Source of the DNA: an uncultured Acidobacteriota bacterium
Lineage (GTDB): Bacteria > Acidobacteriota > Terriglobia > Terriglobales > Acidobacteriaceae
NCBI GenBank assembly: GCA_903832055.1
Contig: CAILAC010000003.1
Coordinates: forward strand, 1 to 64,000
DNA length: 64,000 nucleotides
Direction: 5' to 3'
The notes below the pieces were generated by a model. That model was not told the DNA's origin. It saw nothing but the letters and a program-made list of their open reading frames with translations, and made no database searches. Positions within the stretch are counted from its first letter, which is position 1; each line of letters opens with the position of its first letter. Shown here one piece after another: positions 33,781 through 43,012 of this stretch. The position numbers and the translations under genes are program-made.

Positions 33781-35273
33781 TTGTGAACTGGAATTTCGAC
33801 GACATTGCGCAGATGGTCCTGAGCGTTGGAGATCCTCTTCAGGCCTTTTCAAAAGCCGCCGCGCCAGTTCTTGTGACCTCGTTATGGCAGGGCGGTCTTG
33901 TTGCACTCTGCCTCGCCGTGTGCCTGCGGCTCACGCCTCGTACGGCGGCCTCCCTGCGTTTCGCCTTGTGGGCAATGGCCTTTGTGCTTCTAGTTGCGCT
34001 GGGGTTCCTGCCAGGATTGATGCACTTGACCGGTCTGCGGAATGTTCACGAGTCTTCGGGTTTGGAGTCTGCCGCAGCTGCTGTCGGTAACAAGCCCTGG
34101 CTTGAATTTGATATTCGATGGAGCGTTGTGCTGGTAGGGCTGTGGGCTTCGGCTTCAGTTTACCGGGCTGCCGATCTCCTCTTTCATGGCTGGATTCTGA
34201 GGAAGCTCTGGAAGACTGCACGACCGGTCGCAGATGAGAGTTGCAATGCAGTCGCTTCACTGTGCGCGGAGACCAGAAGAGCGCAACTGTGCATGACAGA
34301 CGAGATTGAGCGACCAAGCGTGATTGGGTTCCTGGCTCCCCGAGTATTGATTCCGTCCTGGCTCATGGAGCGGCTGACGCCCGTGGAACTCGAGCAAGTC
34401 GTGCTCCATGAAACGGAGCATCTGCGCCGGGGAGACGACTGGACAAATCTGTTCCAAAAGCTGGCCCTGGTGGTTTTCCCGCTCAATCCGGCATTGATTT
34501 GGATGGACCGAAAGCTCTGCCTGGAGCGTGAGATGGCCTGTGACGAAGGCGTAGTCGCACGAACCCGTGCTCCGAGGGCCTATGCTGCATGCCTGACACG
34601 GCTGGCAGAGAGAGGCGTTGAGCGAAGAGCGGGGAGATTCGCGCGCGTTGCCCTGTCTCTGGGTGCCTGGCAACGCCGCCCTGAGTTGGTGGAGCGAATT
34701 CATAGCATTCTGCGCGGAAAAACTGTACTTGGCCCATGGATTCGAAACGGCATCATGGCGGTGGCTGGATGCGGTCTGATCGTGGGATCGGTGGAGCTGG
34801 CGCGATGCCCCCAGCTTGTTTCATTTGAGCGAAATACTCACACCATAGCGACGTCGGCTGCGGTGACTGGGACTCAACAACAGGTTGAAGTTGCATCGTT
34901 GCATCGTTCGGAGCTGAAACCCGTTTCCGCGCGGAATTCGGCTAATCCGCAACATCGACCCAACGTGCAGGTCCGGACAAACGGACGCGAAGTCGAACCA
35001 GTTGTAGAGGCTTCACAGGGTGGGTACTTCACTCAACTGTCAGCGGCTCAAACACTCAACAGCGAGGATGATGGAGCAGGCGCGACAAGCTGGATTGTGC
35101 TGACTTCTGCGGAGCAGCCGTCGATGGCTGATGTTTACAGCGACTACAGTAACGAAACCGAATTTCAGGAGAGAAGGACGCGCCTGTTGCTGCGCGTTTC
35201 GCCTCAGGGCCAGGTTTATCCCGCGCTCGCCGCCGTGCCAACGCGCACAGGCTGGCTCATCATCAAACTTTAA
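33777..35273 (+). CDS. BlaR1/MecR1-like M56 membrane metallopeptidase
   Basis: A 498-residue membrane sensor-protease. The N-terminal ~230 residues hold membrane helices; the zinc motif HETEH (in VVLHETEHLRRGDD) is the HExxH of M56 peptidases, followed by an Asp/Glu-containing region (LCLEREMACDEGVV). After one more helix (about 320-340) the C-terminal ~150 residues form an outside region of low complexity, lacking a penicillin-binding domain. So the inducer is probably not a beta-lactam but another envelope signal. Overlaps blaI by ATGA. Confidence 0.88.
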   Translation: MIVNWNFDDIAQMVLSVGDPLQAFSKAAAPVLVTSLWQGGLVALCLAVCLRLTPRTAASLRFALWAMAFVLLVALGFLPGLMHLTGLRNVHESSGLESAAAAVGNKPWLEFDIRWSVVLVGLWASASVYRAADLLFHGWILRKLWKTARPVADESCNAVASLCAETRRAQLCMTDEIERPSVIGFLAPRVLIPSWLMERLTPVELEQVVLHETEHLRRGDDWTNLFQKLALVVFPLNPALIWMDRKLCLEREMACDEGVVARTRAPRAYAACLTRLAERGVERRAGRFARVALSLGAWQRRPELVERIHSILRGKTVLGPWIRNGIMAVAGCGLIVGSVELARCPQLVSFERNTHTIATSAAVTGTQQQVEVASLHRSELKPVSARNSANPQHRPNVQVRTNGREVEPVVEASQGGYFTQLSAAQTLNSEDDGAGATSWIVLTSAEQPSMADVYSDYSNETEFQERRTRLLLRVSPQGQVYPALAAVPTRTGWLIIKL

Positions 35274-35303
35274 CCATCAATCCAATTCAAAGGCGAGGTA
35301 ATT

Positions 35304-36866
35304 ATGACCGTTGCAACTAATTCATTAGTCGTTAAGTTCAAGAAATTCTCTGTTCCTGCTGCAGGTGCTGCAGCCATGCTTTTGGCAGTTTGCTTTGCGC
35401 TTGGGCGCACGACAGTGCATGCTGCAAGTGCTGCTTCACCACTCGATGACAGCAGTGTTTCGTCCTTGGTGGCGCTTGATAGCGCTGTCGAATCGGTGGC
35501 GGCGAAGGTCACTCCAGCAGTCGTCAATGTTTCGGTCACATCACGGGGTTCCTCTGAACAGGCCATGACGGAAGACGGTCAGGAGTTCGGCATTGCCCCG
35601 GGCGCCATACCGCCGGGCTTTGAGAGATTCTTTGGCCCTCAAGGGCCGAAGGGTCAGCGCATGCAGCCCCAACAGCGAGTGGAACACGGCATTGGCAGCG
35701 GAATCATCATCTCTCCAGACGGCTACATCGTCACTAACAATCACGTGGTCGACGGAGCGGTGCAGATGCGGGTGACACTGAATGACCGCCGCGTACTTCC
35801 TGCCAAGCTGATTGGCGTAGACAAGTTGACCGACCTCGCGGTCATCAAGATTGACGCGAAGGATCTGCCCAGCATCGCCTGGGGCGACTCGACGAAGTTG
35901 CATCCGGGGCAGACGGTTCTGGCCTTTGGCAGCCCGTTTGGATACTTCCAGTTCTCGGTAACCAGAGGCATTGTGAGCGCACTGAACCGGCCCAACCCCT
36001 ATACGGATGACCCGCGCAAGCCCGGAGCCTATATCCAAACCGATGCGGCGATCAATCAGGGCAACTCCGGCGGGCCGCTGGTGAATGCGCACGGTGAATT
36101 GGTGGGTATCAATACATTCATCATTTCAAACAGCGGTTCGTTCGCTGGCGCGGGCTTTGCTATCCCATCGCAGATTGTGAAGGCAACGGTCGACGCACTC
36201 ATCAAGGATGGCGCAGTGCATCATGGCTACCTCGGCATTGCCATGAACGATGTCACTCCAGACAATGCAGGGTTCTTCAATCTTCCAGATGCCTCTGGAG
36301 CGATTATCAGTCAGGTCACGCCTGAATCGCCTGCTGGCCGTGCGGGATTGAAGAGCGGCGATGTGTTGCGCGCTTTGAACGGAAACAAGATCGTCAATGG
36401 CAGCGCGTTGCAGGTAGCCGTCAGTCAGATTTCACCCGGCAACACGATTGCACTCGGAGTACTGCGCGACGGCAAGGATGAGACAATCAAAGTGAAAGTG
36501 GGCGAGTTCCACGCCGACGCTGAGGTTGCTGAGAACGCTGACTCCCCATCAAAGAAAGGAGGACGCATCGGCGTGGCTGTCAATGACCTGACGCCGGAGT
36601 TACGCGATCAACTGAACGTGCCAACGCAGGTGAACGGTGCCGCAATTGAAAGCGTCAAGCCAGCAAGTCCGGCTGAGGATGCTGGGCTTGCTCCGGGCGA
36701 TGTCATTCTTGAGGTCAATCGTCATCCTGTAGCCAGCGCCGAGAAGTTTGTGAGCGAAGTCCACTCGACGCCAGCCGGAAAGGACATTTTGTTGCTGGTC
36801 TGGTCGCATGGCAACTCCACCTATCGAGTAGTACATACCGACCAGAGCAGCCAAAGCGGGCTGTAA
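35304..36866 (+). CDS. DegP/HtrA-family periplasmic serine protease
   Basis: A 520-residue Do-type protease. It has an N-terminal signal/anchor (about 18-40), then a trypsin-like domain with catalytic His in NNHVVDGA, Asp in LTDLAVIKID and Ser in QGNSGGPLVN, then two PDZ domains (about 300-395 and 415-505, each ending in a GDVIL/GDVLR-type loop). It degrades or refolds damaged envelope proteins. It lies 30 bp after the blaR1-like gene and GAGG precedes the ATG, so envelope-stress induction through BlaI/BlaR1 is likely. A strong terminator follows. Confidence 0.93.
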   Translation: MTVATNSLVVKFKKFSVPAAGAAAMLLAVCFALGRTTVHAASAASPLDDSSVSSLVALDSAVESVAAKVTPAVVNVSVTSRGSSEQAMTEDGQEFGIAPGAIPPGFERFFGPQGPKGQRMQPQQRVEHGIGSGIIISPDGYIVTNNHVVDGAVQMRVTLNDRRVLPAKLIGVDKLTDLAVIKIDAKDLPSIAWGDSTKLHPGQTVLAFGSPFGYFQFSVTRGIVSALNRPNPYTDDPRKPGAYIQTDAAINQGNSGGPLVNAHGELVGINTFIISNSGSFAGAGFAIPSQIVKATVDALIKDGAVHHGYLGIAMNDVTPDNAGFFNLPDASGAIISQVTPESPAGRAGLKSGDVLRALNGNKIVNGSALQVAVSQISPGNTIALGVLRDGKDETIKVKVGEFHADAEVAENADSPSKKGGRIGVAVNDLTPELRDQLNVPTQVNGAAIESVKPASPAEDAGLAPGDVILEVNRHPVASAEKFVSEVHSTPAGKDILLLVWSHGNSTYRVVHTDQSSQSGL

Positions 36867-36886
36867 GACCACAAATGTTGATGGGC

Positions 36887-36927
36887 GGCCGCTGGTTCAT
36901 GCAAGGTTCCAGCGGCCTTTTCTTTTT
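36887..36927 (+). terminator. Rho-independent terminator after HtrA gene
   Basis: GGCCGCTGG (36887-36895) pairs perfectly with CCAGCGGCC (36909-36917), followed by a T-run. The stretch 36928-37226 upstream of the next operon holds no gene and presumably its promoter. Confidence 0.9.
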
Positions 36928-37226
36928 ACTCGCGCTGAGAATGGAATAAGTCCGGTCAGAGCCAGTCTCGAGAAATGGGCACTTGAATTTCCAGCGAATG
37001 ACTCGAGCGGGCTGGGACATTTCATGGCTACAGTGTTGCGTGTGGGCGTGCGCTGTTAATGGACAGTGGTATTCTTTTCGCTTAGAGCGGCCAGACATGC
37101 ATTCTGGGTATTACACATCTGCGGAAACCGGAAGACAGGCTTATTGCCTTGCCTCGTCTACCGTTATCCACTATCATCGCGAAAATCTGCTTTCACCCAA
37201 ATTCATTTCCGGCGAGTCTTATCCTG

Positions 37227-38306
37227 ATGACAATTGAGAAGGTTGTAGTCAGCGCCGAAGAAGTCGGTGAAATCAAAGCCATCCCAGACGCGCCCCCGAC
37301 ATCATCATCGTTCGGAAAACTTCCCCCGCCCGTTCCGTGGTGGGCAAAGGTTGGCTTGTCGGGGTTGGTTCTCGTTCTGCCTGTGCTCTGCATCGTCACG
37401 ATCATCCTGAGAATTGCTTTTCGGTCAGAGACACCACGCGTTAAGTACGCATGGGTATCTTTTTTATCGACATTGCTGGTAATCAGCGGCTTTCTGACGG
37501 TGGGTGCTGCCGTGGTTATGTTCTCTTTTGTGCCCATCCCAGCGATGGTGAATACCGGGCTACCTGAACTTGACGAGCGTCTTCAGTTCCCTTCTCTTCC
37601 CTCCACTACTGACCTGACGAGCGCAGATATTTCAGCCAAATTCAAACCGCTGGTGATCGTTGTCTCACCGGTTGCGCGGTTATGGAACCACCAGGAAGTT
37701 GCGTCGAACGCTTTCGGTGCGGGAGTCCTGCTCGAAGCAGACAAAGATGGATATTTGTTCGCGACGGCGAATCATGTGACCAACGGCGAAAGACTGGGTT
37801 CAGATGCGACACCTGAGCATGCCATGGTGGCCACGGCTACCGGCATGTGGGCGTCTGCCGATGTCGTGGCGCAAGCGCCAAATCTTGACCTGGCATTGCT
37901 GTGGATTCCCCGAAACTCCAAAGGAGCCAATTTCGTGCAGCCAGTCGGGACTGCTCACGATGGCGCGGATATCTTTGTCATCGGGCATCCTGAGGGGTTG
38001 CGGTATACCCTGAGCACGGGCATTGTTTCAGGATTGCGCGATCAGTCGATTCAGATTTCCGCAGCGGTCAGCCCTGGCAACAGCGGCGGTCCGGTGTACG
38101 ATAACCGGGGAAATCTGGTGGGCATTGTCAGTTCAAAATTTGACCACAACCGCGACTCTAACGCTGAAAACCTGAGCTTTGCAGCCAAGGCTGACTCATT
38201 TTTACAGCCAGCAAACTGGGTCTTTCACGCCAACGGCAAGGAGCGGTTTGACCGCTATATTCAAGCCGCTGCATCCAGCAATAGCGGTAAACTATCCACC
38301 AAATAA
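37227..38306 (+). CDS. Membrane-anchored trypsin-like serine protease, first gene of the ubiquitin-like operon
   Basis: A 359-residue protein with two membrane helices (about 45-65 and 75-100) and an outside trypsin-like domain: His in TANHVTNG, Asp in NLDLALLWI, Ser in SPGNSGGPVYDN. It lacks PDZ domains, unlike the HtrA gene upstream. The ATG at 37227 is chosen because the conserved part begins after it. It is 21 bp upstream of the ubiquitin-like gene on the same strand, so it belongs to that operon. Its target there is unknown. Confidence 0.75.
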   Translation: MTIEKVVVSAEEVGEIKAIPDAPPTSSSFGKLPPPVPWWAKVGLSGLVLVLPVLCIVTIILRIAFRSETPRVKYAWVSFLSTLLVISGFLTVGAAVVMFSFVPIPAMVNTGLPELDERLQFPSLPSTTDLTSADISAKFKPLVIVVSPVARLWNHQEVASNAFGAGVLLEADKDGYLFATANHVTNGERLGSDATPEHAMVATATGMWASADVVAQAPNLDLALLWIPRNSKGANFVQPVGTAHDGADIFVIGHPEGLRYTLSTGIVSGLRDQSIQISAAVSPGNSGGPVYDNRGNLVGIVSSKFDHNRDSNAENLSFAAKADSFLQPANWVFHANGKERFDRYIQAAASSNSGKLSTK

Positions 38307-38327
38307 GCTGATTCACAGGATTGATTC

Positions 38328-38597
38328 ATGGCCTACATCAACGTAACCGTGTATGACTCGACGGAGAACAAGCGCGTTCCGGCGGAGTTGCCGGATGACG
38401 CACCGTGCAACAAGATTGTCGCCGTTCTCGTACAGAAGCTTCAGTTGCCAGTGAATGGGCCGGATGGCGCGCCCTTGAGCTACAAGTTCCACCATAAGAA
38501 CTCGGGCCGGCAGATTCAAGACGCGCAAACACTGTCCGACGCCAACGTGAAGGATGGCGACATCTTGCGGCTGCAACCGGAAATTACAGCAGGATAA
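38328..38597 (+). CDS. Ubiquitin-like beta-grasp protein (bacterial Ubl)
   Basis: An 89-residue beta-grasp protein: NVTVYDSTENKRVPAELPD, VLVQKLQLP, LSYKFHHKNSGRQIQDAQTL and VKDGDILRLQPE, the layout of ubiquitin (strand-strand-helix-strand, TLxDxxVxDGDxLxL). It ends ITAG, so it has a free C-terminal glycine without trimming, but Ala-Gly rather than Gly-Gly. The E1 gene starts two bases later. It is the probable modifier of a bacterial ubiquitin-like conjugation system. AGGA precedes the ATG. Confidence 0.87.
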   Translation: MAYINVTVYDSTENKRVPAELPDDAPCNKIVAVLVQKLQLPVNGPDGAPLSYKFHHKNSGRQIQDAQTLSDANVKDGDILRLQPEITAG

Positions 38598-38599
38598 CC

Positions 38600-39817
38600 A
38601 TGTTGCCCGAGACCATCCACGTCGATGCGACCGCAGAAGACGACCGCTATAGTCGCTTCCGCCTGATCCCCTGGTGGGACCAGGAGAAGATTCGCGCCGC
38701 GCGAGTGCTGGTGATTGGTGCAGGAGCGCTGGGCAACGAAATTCTCAAAAACCTCGCGTTGCTGGGATTCCTCAATATCGTCGTGGTCGATCTGGACCAC
38801 ATTGAGCTTTCGAATCTCTCCCGCGCCATCCTCTTTCGCCCCAGCGATGTGGGACGATCCAAAGCGGAAGCCGTAGTCAGCGCTTATCGTGAACTACTAC
38901 CTGAAGCCACAGTTCAGGCGCTGACCGCCAATGTCATGCAGGATTGTGGTCTCGGGCTTTTTGCTTGGGCAGACATCATCATCGCCGGCCTCGATAATCG
39001 CGAGGCCCGCCTGTGGATCAACCGGGCCGCATGGAAGACAAACCGTCCCTGGATCGACGGCGCTATCGAGGGTATCAACGGAGTCGCGCGGGTGTTCATG
39101 CCCGGACAGGCACCATGCTATGAGTGCACGCTGGGCGCAACCGACTGGGCCATTCTGGAGAGGCGCATGTCGTGTAACCTGCTCCTGCATGAGGCCAATC
39201 CGCAGGGGCGCGTCCCGACAACTCCCACGATCTCATCGATTATCGGCGGCATTCAGGCGCAGGAGGCCGTCAAGGCACTGCATGGATTGCCGACGCTGGC
39301 CAGCAAGGGGTTTGTCTTTGAAGGGCTGCTGCATTCCTCCTATGTCGTTGAATACACTGAGAATCCAGATTGCATGAGCCACTATGTGCTTGAGAATGTC
39401 GTGCAGCTTCCGCAGGCTTCGAGCGAAGTGACGCTTGCGCAACTGCTCGAACGCGCAAGCGTTGACCTGGGAACTGCGGATGTAGTGCTTGAGTTTAGTC
39501 GCGACATCATTCACAAGCTTGTATGCCCGGCTTGCGGTGCAGAAGAAGAATGCTTTGTCCCCGTCGGTGCCCTGCGCTACCAGCAAGGAATTTGCCCGCG
39601 CGATGGACGCATGCGCGTAGTTCAGACGCTCTCAGGGTTCCGTCCTGGCAACGATGCCGCTCCTGAACTCGGCTCGCGGCACCTGAGTGATCTGGGACTG
39701 CCGTCGTATGACATATTCACCGCGCGCGCTGGAGAAGTTGAAATCTCGTACTGCATGGCTGGAGATGCGTCGGCTGTTATAGGACCGCTGGCTGCGGCCT
39801 CTGAGGTCTCGCAATGA
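38600..39817 (+). CDS. E1-like ubiquitin-activating enzyme (ThiF/UBA family)
   Basis: A 405-residue adenylation enzyme. It has the nucleotide loop GAGALG (40-45), VVVDLDHIELSNLSRAILF with the ribose-binding Asp and the catalytic Arg, and RSKAEAV. A middle segment, ECTLGATDWAIL then MSCNLLLHEANPQ, offers candidate thioester cysteines, followed by TTPTISSIIGGIQAQEAVK. A zinc-ribbon-like CPAC and CPRD pair lies in the C-terminal part. It should activate the Ubl encoded just upstream and pass it to the E2 encoded by the last gene. The stop overlaps the JAMM gene by ATGA. Confidence 0.9.
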   Translation: MLPETIHVDATAEDDRYSRFRLIPWWDQEKIRAARVLVIGAGALGNEILKNLALLGFLNIVVVDLDHIELSNLSRAILFRPSDVGRSKAEAVVSAYRELLPEATVQALTANVMQDCGLGLFAWADIIIAGLDNREARLWINRAAWKTNRPWIDGAIEGINGVARVFMPGQAPCYECTLGATDWAILERRMSCNLLLHEANPQGRVPTTPTISSIIGGIQAQEAVKALHGLPTLASKGFVFEGLLHSSYVVEYTENPDCMSHYVLENVVQLPQASSEVTLAQLLERASVDLGTADVVLEFSRDIIHKLVCPACGAEEECFVPVGALRYQQGICPRDGRMRVVQTLSGFRPGNDAAPELGSRHLSDLGLPSYDIFTARAGEVEISYCMAGDASAVIGPLAAASEVSQ

Positions 39818-40620
39818 GCAAGAAGCCCAATTCCAAGCCGGGAGCTGGACCGCGGCTCCACTTTGATAACGAAGTGGCGCGGTGCATTCGTCAGCATGCC
39901 CGCGCTCACATGAAGACCGAAGTCTGCGGCGTCCTCATCGGCGAAAACGTCAACGGCGTCGTCGAAGTACGGGCATCCATCGAAGCCTCCAATGCGGCTC
40001 AGGCCGGCACACACGTGACATTCACTCAGGATGCCTGGGAGACAATTTATCGCGTCAAAGATGAAAACTATCCTGATGACCGAATTGTCGGCTGGTATCA
40101 CTCCCACCCAGGCTTTGGTGTCTTCCTCTCTGAGCACGACACATTCATCCAGCGAAACTTCTTCTCTTCTCCTGACCAGGTGGCCTGGGTCTACGATCCC
40201 CACACAGATGAGGAAGGCTGCTTTGGCTGGATCGACGGCGAGATTCATCGCATACCGTCCTACATAATTTTGGACAATAACGGCGACGGAGTCGAGCGGA
40301 CTCCGAAGAGTTCTGAGAATTCCCGGCCGGATATAGACGACGAATCGCAGATGAAATACGGAGATCAGAGCCGCGAAAGACCTCCTGCGCGGTGGCTGCA
40401 ATGGACTTTCTACGCACTCTCGTATCTTTCGATGCTCTTGCTGGGCTTCATGGTGGCATATTTGCTTTTTCCCAGGCTGGTTGCGATCCCGGTTGACCCA
40501 GTCACAGGGGAACCTTTGCTTCGTCTACCCAGTGCGCGGCCTGCAATCACGGCTCCGCCGCCAACTTCATCGCAGACGGTAAATCCACCACCCGCAGACA
40601 AGCAAGGGAGTACCAAATGA
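39814..40620 (+). CDS. JAMM/MPN-type deubiquitinase-like metallopeptidase, membrane anchored
   Basis: A 268-residue protein with a complete JAMM site: E36, H96 and H98 in WYHSHPGFG, S106 and D109 in LSEHD, so the zinc peptidase should be active. Residues about 195-220 (FYALSYLSMLLLGFMVAYLLF) form one membrane helix, followed by a proline-rich tail. It should cleave Ubl from targets or process the precursor, near the membrane. It overlaps both neighbouring genes by ATGA. Confidence 0.9.
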   Translation: MSKKPNSKPGAGPRLHFDNEVARCIRQHARAHMKTEVCGVLIGENVNGVVEVRASIEASNAAQAGTHVTFTQDAWETIYRVKDENYPDDRIVGWYHSHPGFGVFLSEHDTFIQRNFFSSPDQVAWVYDPHTDEEGCFGWIDGEIHRIPSYIILDNNGDGVERTPKSSENSRPDIDDESQMKYGDQSRERPPARWLQWTFYALSYLSMLLLGFMVAYLLFPRLVAIPVDPVTGEPLLRLPSARPAITAPPPTSSQTVNPPPADKQGSTK

Positions 40621-41681
40621 GCAGCAATCCTGAGCAGGAGACGGTGAGGATCACCCTGGAGGATCTGACCGCGGCCGATCGATCCCAGCCGACTGAGTTT
40701 GCCCCAGCCGGAACTGCCTCAACTACAACGGGCGGCAAGAGCTATGGCAACGTGAATGCCATGCCGGACGCTCCCGAGATCGTTCAAGAGAAAGGCAGCA
40801 TCCTGCTGCAGGCCTGGCTGTATCTCGGAGTTGCGGGGCTGGTTGGCGCCATGGCTGGCTGGGCAATAGCGGAGCCTGGTTTTGTCGATGGCGGTGAGCA
40901 TCGCTGGGGCAACATCTGGCTGCTCCCGATGATCGTGACGCTCATGTGCGTCGGCTTTGCGGTTGCCGAAAGCATTGTGGAGCGATCAGTAAAGAAAGCA
41001 CTTGTGCGCGCGGGGCTGGCATTGCCTTTGGGTATTGTCCTGGGCTTTATCTTCAACTCACTGGCCAACATTTTCTATAACATCGGTCTCGGTATTTGCT
41101 ATCAGGCAGGGGTCCAGTCCTACCACAACCCGGCCGTGTGGATTGTGCGCGGGCTGGCGTGGGCTGTCTTTGGCGCGGCTGGCGGAGTCGTCTACGGCAT
41201 CATTGGCCGGTCGATGAGGAAAACAGGCTACGGTGTGCTGGGCGGCGCAATCGGCGCGGCCATAGGCGGTATGGTCTTTGACCCGATTTCTTTTGCGACG
41301 CATGGCGGCGCAACCAGCCGGGCGATCGGCTTTTGCCTGCTGGGAACAGCTACCGGCATCGCCATGGGCCTGGTTGAAAGCGCGCTCAAAGATCGCTGGC
41401 TGTATGTCACTGCCGGTCCTTTGGCGGGCAAGCAATTCATTCTCTACAAGCCGCAGACCGCGATGGGAAGCTCTCAGAGCTGCGATATCTACCTCTTCAA
41501 AGATGCGGAGATTTTGCCCCAGCATGCAGTTCTCCAGCTCAAAGGATCGAAAGTCCATCTAATAGCGAGCGGCCTGGCGTACGTTGCCGGACAGCCTGTA
41601 CGCGGCATGCGAGTGCTTGAAAGCGGCTCGATGGTGCAACTGGGCCGGTACACATTCCGCTATCAGGAGAGGCAGCGCTGA
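40617..41681 (+). CDS. Polytopic membrane protein with C-terminal FHA domain
   Basis: A 354-residue protein. A polar N-terminus (1-60) is followed by about six hydrophobic, glycine-rich helices (65-255; GLVGAMAGWAI, GAIGAAIGGMVF). Residues about 268-354 form an FHA-like beta sandwich: AMGSSQSCDIYLFKDAEILPQHAVLQL, with the GSSxxCDI and HA motifs of phospho-threonine recognition. It overlaps the JAMM gene and the RING-like gene. A phospho-dependent scaffold of the Ubl system at the membrane is plausible but inferred. Confidence 0.75.
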   Translation: MSSNPEQETVRITLEDLTAADRSQPTEFAPAGTASTTTGGKSYGNVNAMPDAPEIVQEKGSILLQAWLYLGVAGLVGAMAGWAIAEPGFVDGGEHRWGNIWLLPMIVTLMCVGFAVAESIVERSVKKALVRAGLALPLGIVLGFIFNSLANIFYNIGLGICYQAGVQSYHNPAVWIVRGLAWAVFGAAGGVVYGIIGRSMRKTGYGVLGGAIGAAIGGMVFDPISFATHGGATSRAIGFCLLGTATGIAMGLVESALKDRWLYVTAGPLAGKQFILYKPQTAMGSSQSCDIYLFKDAEILPQHAVLQLKGSKVHLIASGLAYVAGQPVRGMRVLESGSMVQLGRYTFRYQERQR

Positions 41682-42349
41682 TGGCCGTCACATGTCCCTA
41701 CTGCCGAACCGCGTTTGAAGCGGACGAAGAAATCGTTCAGTGCGCCAGCTGCGGCACAAGCCACCACGCCGATTGCCTGGCCGAAAACGGCGGCTGTACC
41801 GTCTTTGGCTGTGCGGAAGCACCCAAGGACGAGGCAAAGGTCAGCGTAAGCAACCAGGATCTTCGTTTTCCAGGCACTCAGATTCCTTCGGCACAACCCG
41901 CCGCACCTACGTCTTTCCTGAATCTTCAAACCGCCCCGGTTGCATTGCCTCCCTCGATTCCATCGGTAACTCCTCCCCCACCCATGCCCGAGGGCGCAGT
42001 GCCAGCGCCGGTACCGCCTCCGCCCATGCCATGGCCTTCGTCCGGGCCAGCTTACGCAGCCAATTTCAACCCACCATACTCGCCGACTTTTTCAGGACAT
42101 GCGCCCGCTCCGTTTCAGATCAATCCTGGCTACATTCCTCGCAAGAGTCGCGTCGTCTTTGTGCTGCTTGCAGTGTTCATGGGCGTTTTTGGTGCGCACA
42201 ATTTCTACGCTGGCTATAACAAGAGGGGCGTGATTCAGCTTTGCATTACGGTGCTTACGTGTTTTTTCGGTTCCATCATCACCGGGATATGGGCCATAGT
42301 GGAAGCCTGTATCATTGACCACGATAATGACGGCATCACATTCATTTAG
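41681..42349 (+). CDS. RING-like zinc-finger protein with TM2 domain, candidate E3
   Basis: A 222-residue protein. N-terminal 45 residues form a RING-type zinc finger: C5, C8, C21, C24, H28/H29, C32, C39, C44. Then a long proline-rich linker (about 70-145) and a C-terminal TM2 domain (SRVVFVLLAVFMGVFGAHNFY to WAIVEACII). RING-TM2 proteins occur in other bacterial Ubl operons and may be the E3 partner that brings the E2 to the membrane. The start overlaps the preceding stop (TGATG). Confidence 0.8.
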   Translation: MAVTCPYCRTAFEADEEIVQCASCGTSHHADCLAENGGCTVFGCAEAPKDEAKVSVSNQDLRFPGTQIPSAQPAAPTSFLNLQTAPVALPPSIPSVTPPPPMPEGAVPAPVPPPPMPWPSSGPAYAANFNPPYSPTFSGHAPAPFQINPGYIPRKSRVVFVLLAVFMGVFGAHNFYAGYNKRGVIQLCITVLTCFFGSIITGIWAIVEACIIDHDNDGITFI

Positions 42350-42364
42350 CTTTGGAGAGCCTGC

Positions 42365-43012
42365 ATGAACTACTTCATTACGCGCGACGGACAGGACTAC
42401 GGCCCCTATTCCCTGGGTGACCTGCAACGCTATGTTGCCTCAGGCCAGATTTTGCTTACGGACATGGCACGCAGCGAAGGCATGACAGAGCCCATGCTGG
42501 TTTCCCAGATCATCGGGACCATTCCCGTTCCCATGCAGGCTCCGCAGGGTTTTGCCGCACCCGCGATGCCTGACTATCCTGACCCACCAAACCTGCATTG
42601 GGGATTGGTGCTGCTCTTCGCGATCCTCAGTTGCGGAATTTTCAGTGCCGTCTGGAATCTCGTCTTGGCTGCGTGGATGAAGAAGGTGAAACCTCAGAGC
42701 ACGGCGATTTACTACTACATCGCCGCGGCCGGAATGCTCGTTGTCGTATTCTTTACCAGCTTTGCGTTGTCTCTGAATCACACCAAAGAACCCTATTCTG
42801 GTTTGCTCAACCTGGTCTATGGAATCCTCTCGCTCATCGGCCGATTCAGCCTGCGCAGTTCGATTGAAGACCACTACAACTCAGAGGAGCCAATGGGGGT
42901 TTCGCTGAGCGGCGTCATGACCTTCTTCTTCGGCACAACGTACATTCAATACCACTTGAATGACATTGTTAGGCGCAAGAACCAGGCCCGGATGGGTCTC
43001 TACCAGCCATGA
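42365..43012 (+). CDS. GYF_2 (DUF4339) domain membrane protein
   Basis: A 215-residue protein whose first ~50 residues are a GYF_2 domain (YFITRDGQDYGPYSLGDLQRYVASGQI), usually a binder of proline-rich segments. Four hydrophobic helices follow (about 80-105, 115-140, 150-165, 180-195). The proline-rich linker of the preceding RING-TM2 protein is an attractive ligand. Member of the Ubl operon by spacing (15 bp before, ATGA overlap after). Confidence 0.75.
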   Translation: MNYFITRDGQDYGPYSLGDLQRYVASGQILLTDMARSEGMTEPMLVSQIIGTIPVPMQAPQGFAAPAMPDYPDPPNLHWGLVLLFAILSCGIFSAVWNLVLAAWMKKVKPQSTAIYYYIAAAGMLVVVFFTSFALSLNHTKEPYSGLLNLVYGILSLIGRFSLRSSIEDHYNSEEPMGVSLSGVMTFFFGTTYIQYHLNDIVRRKNQARMGLYQP

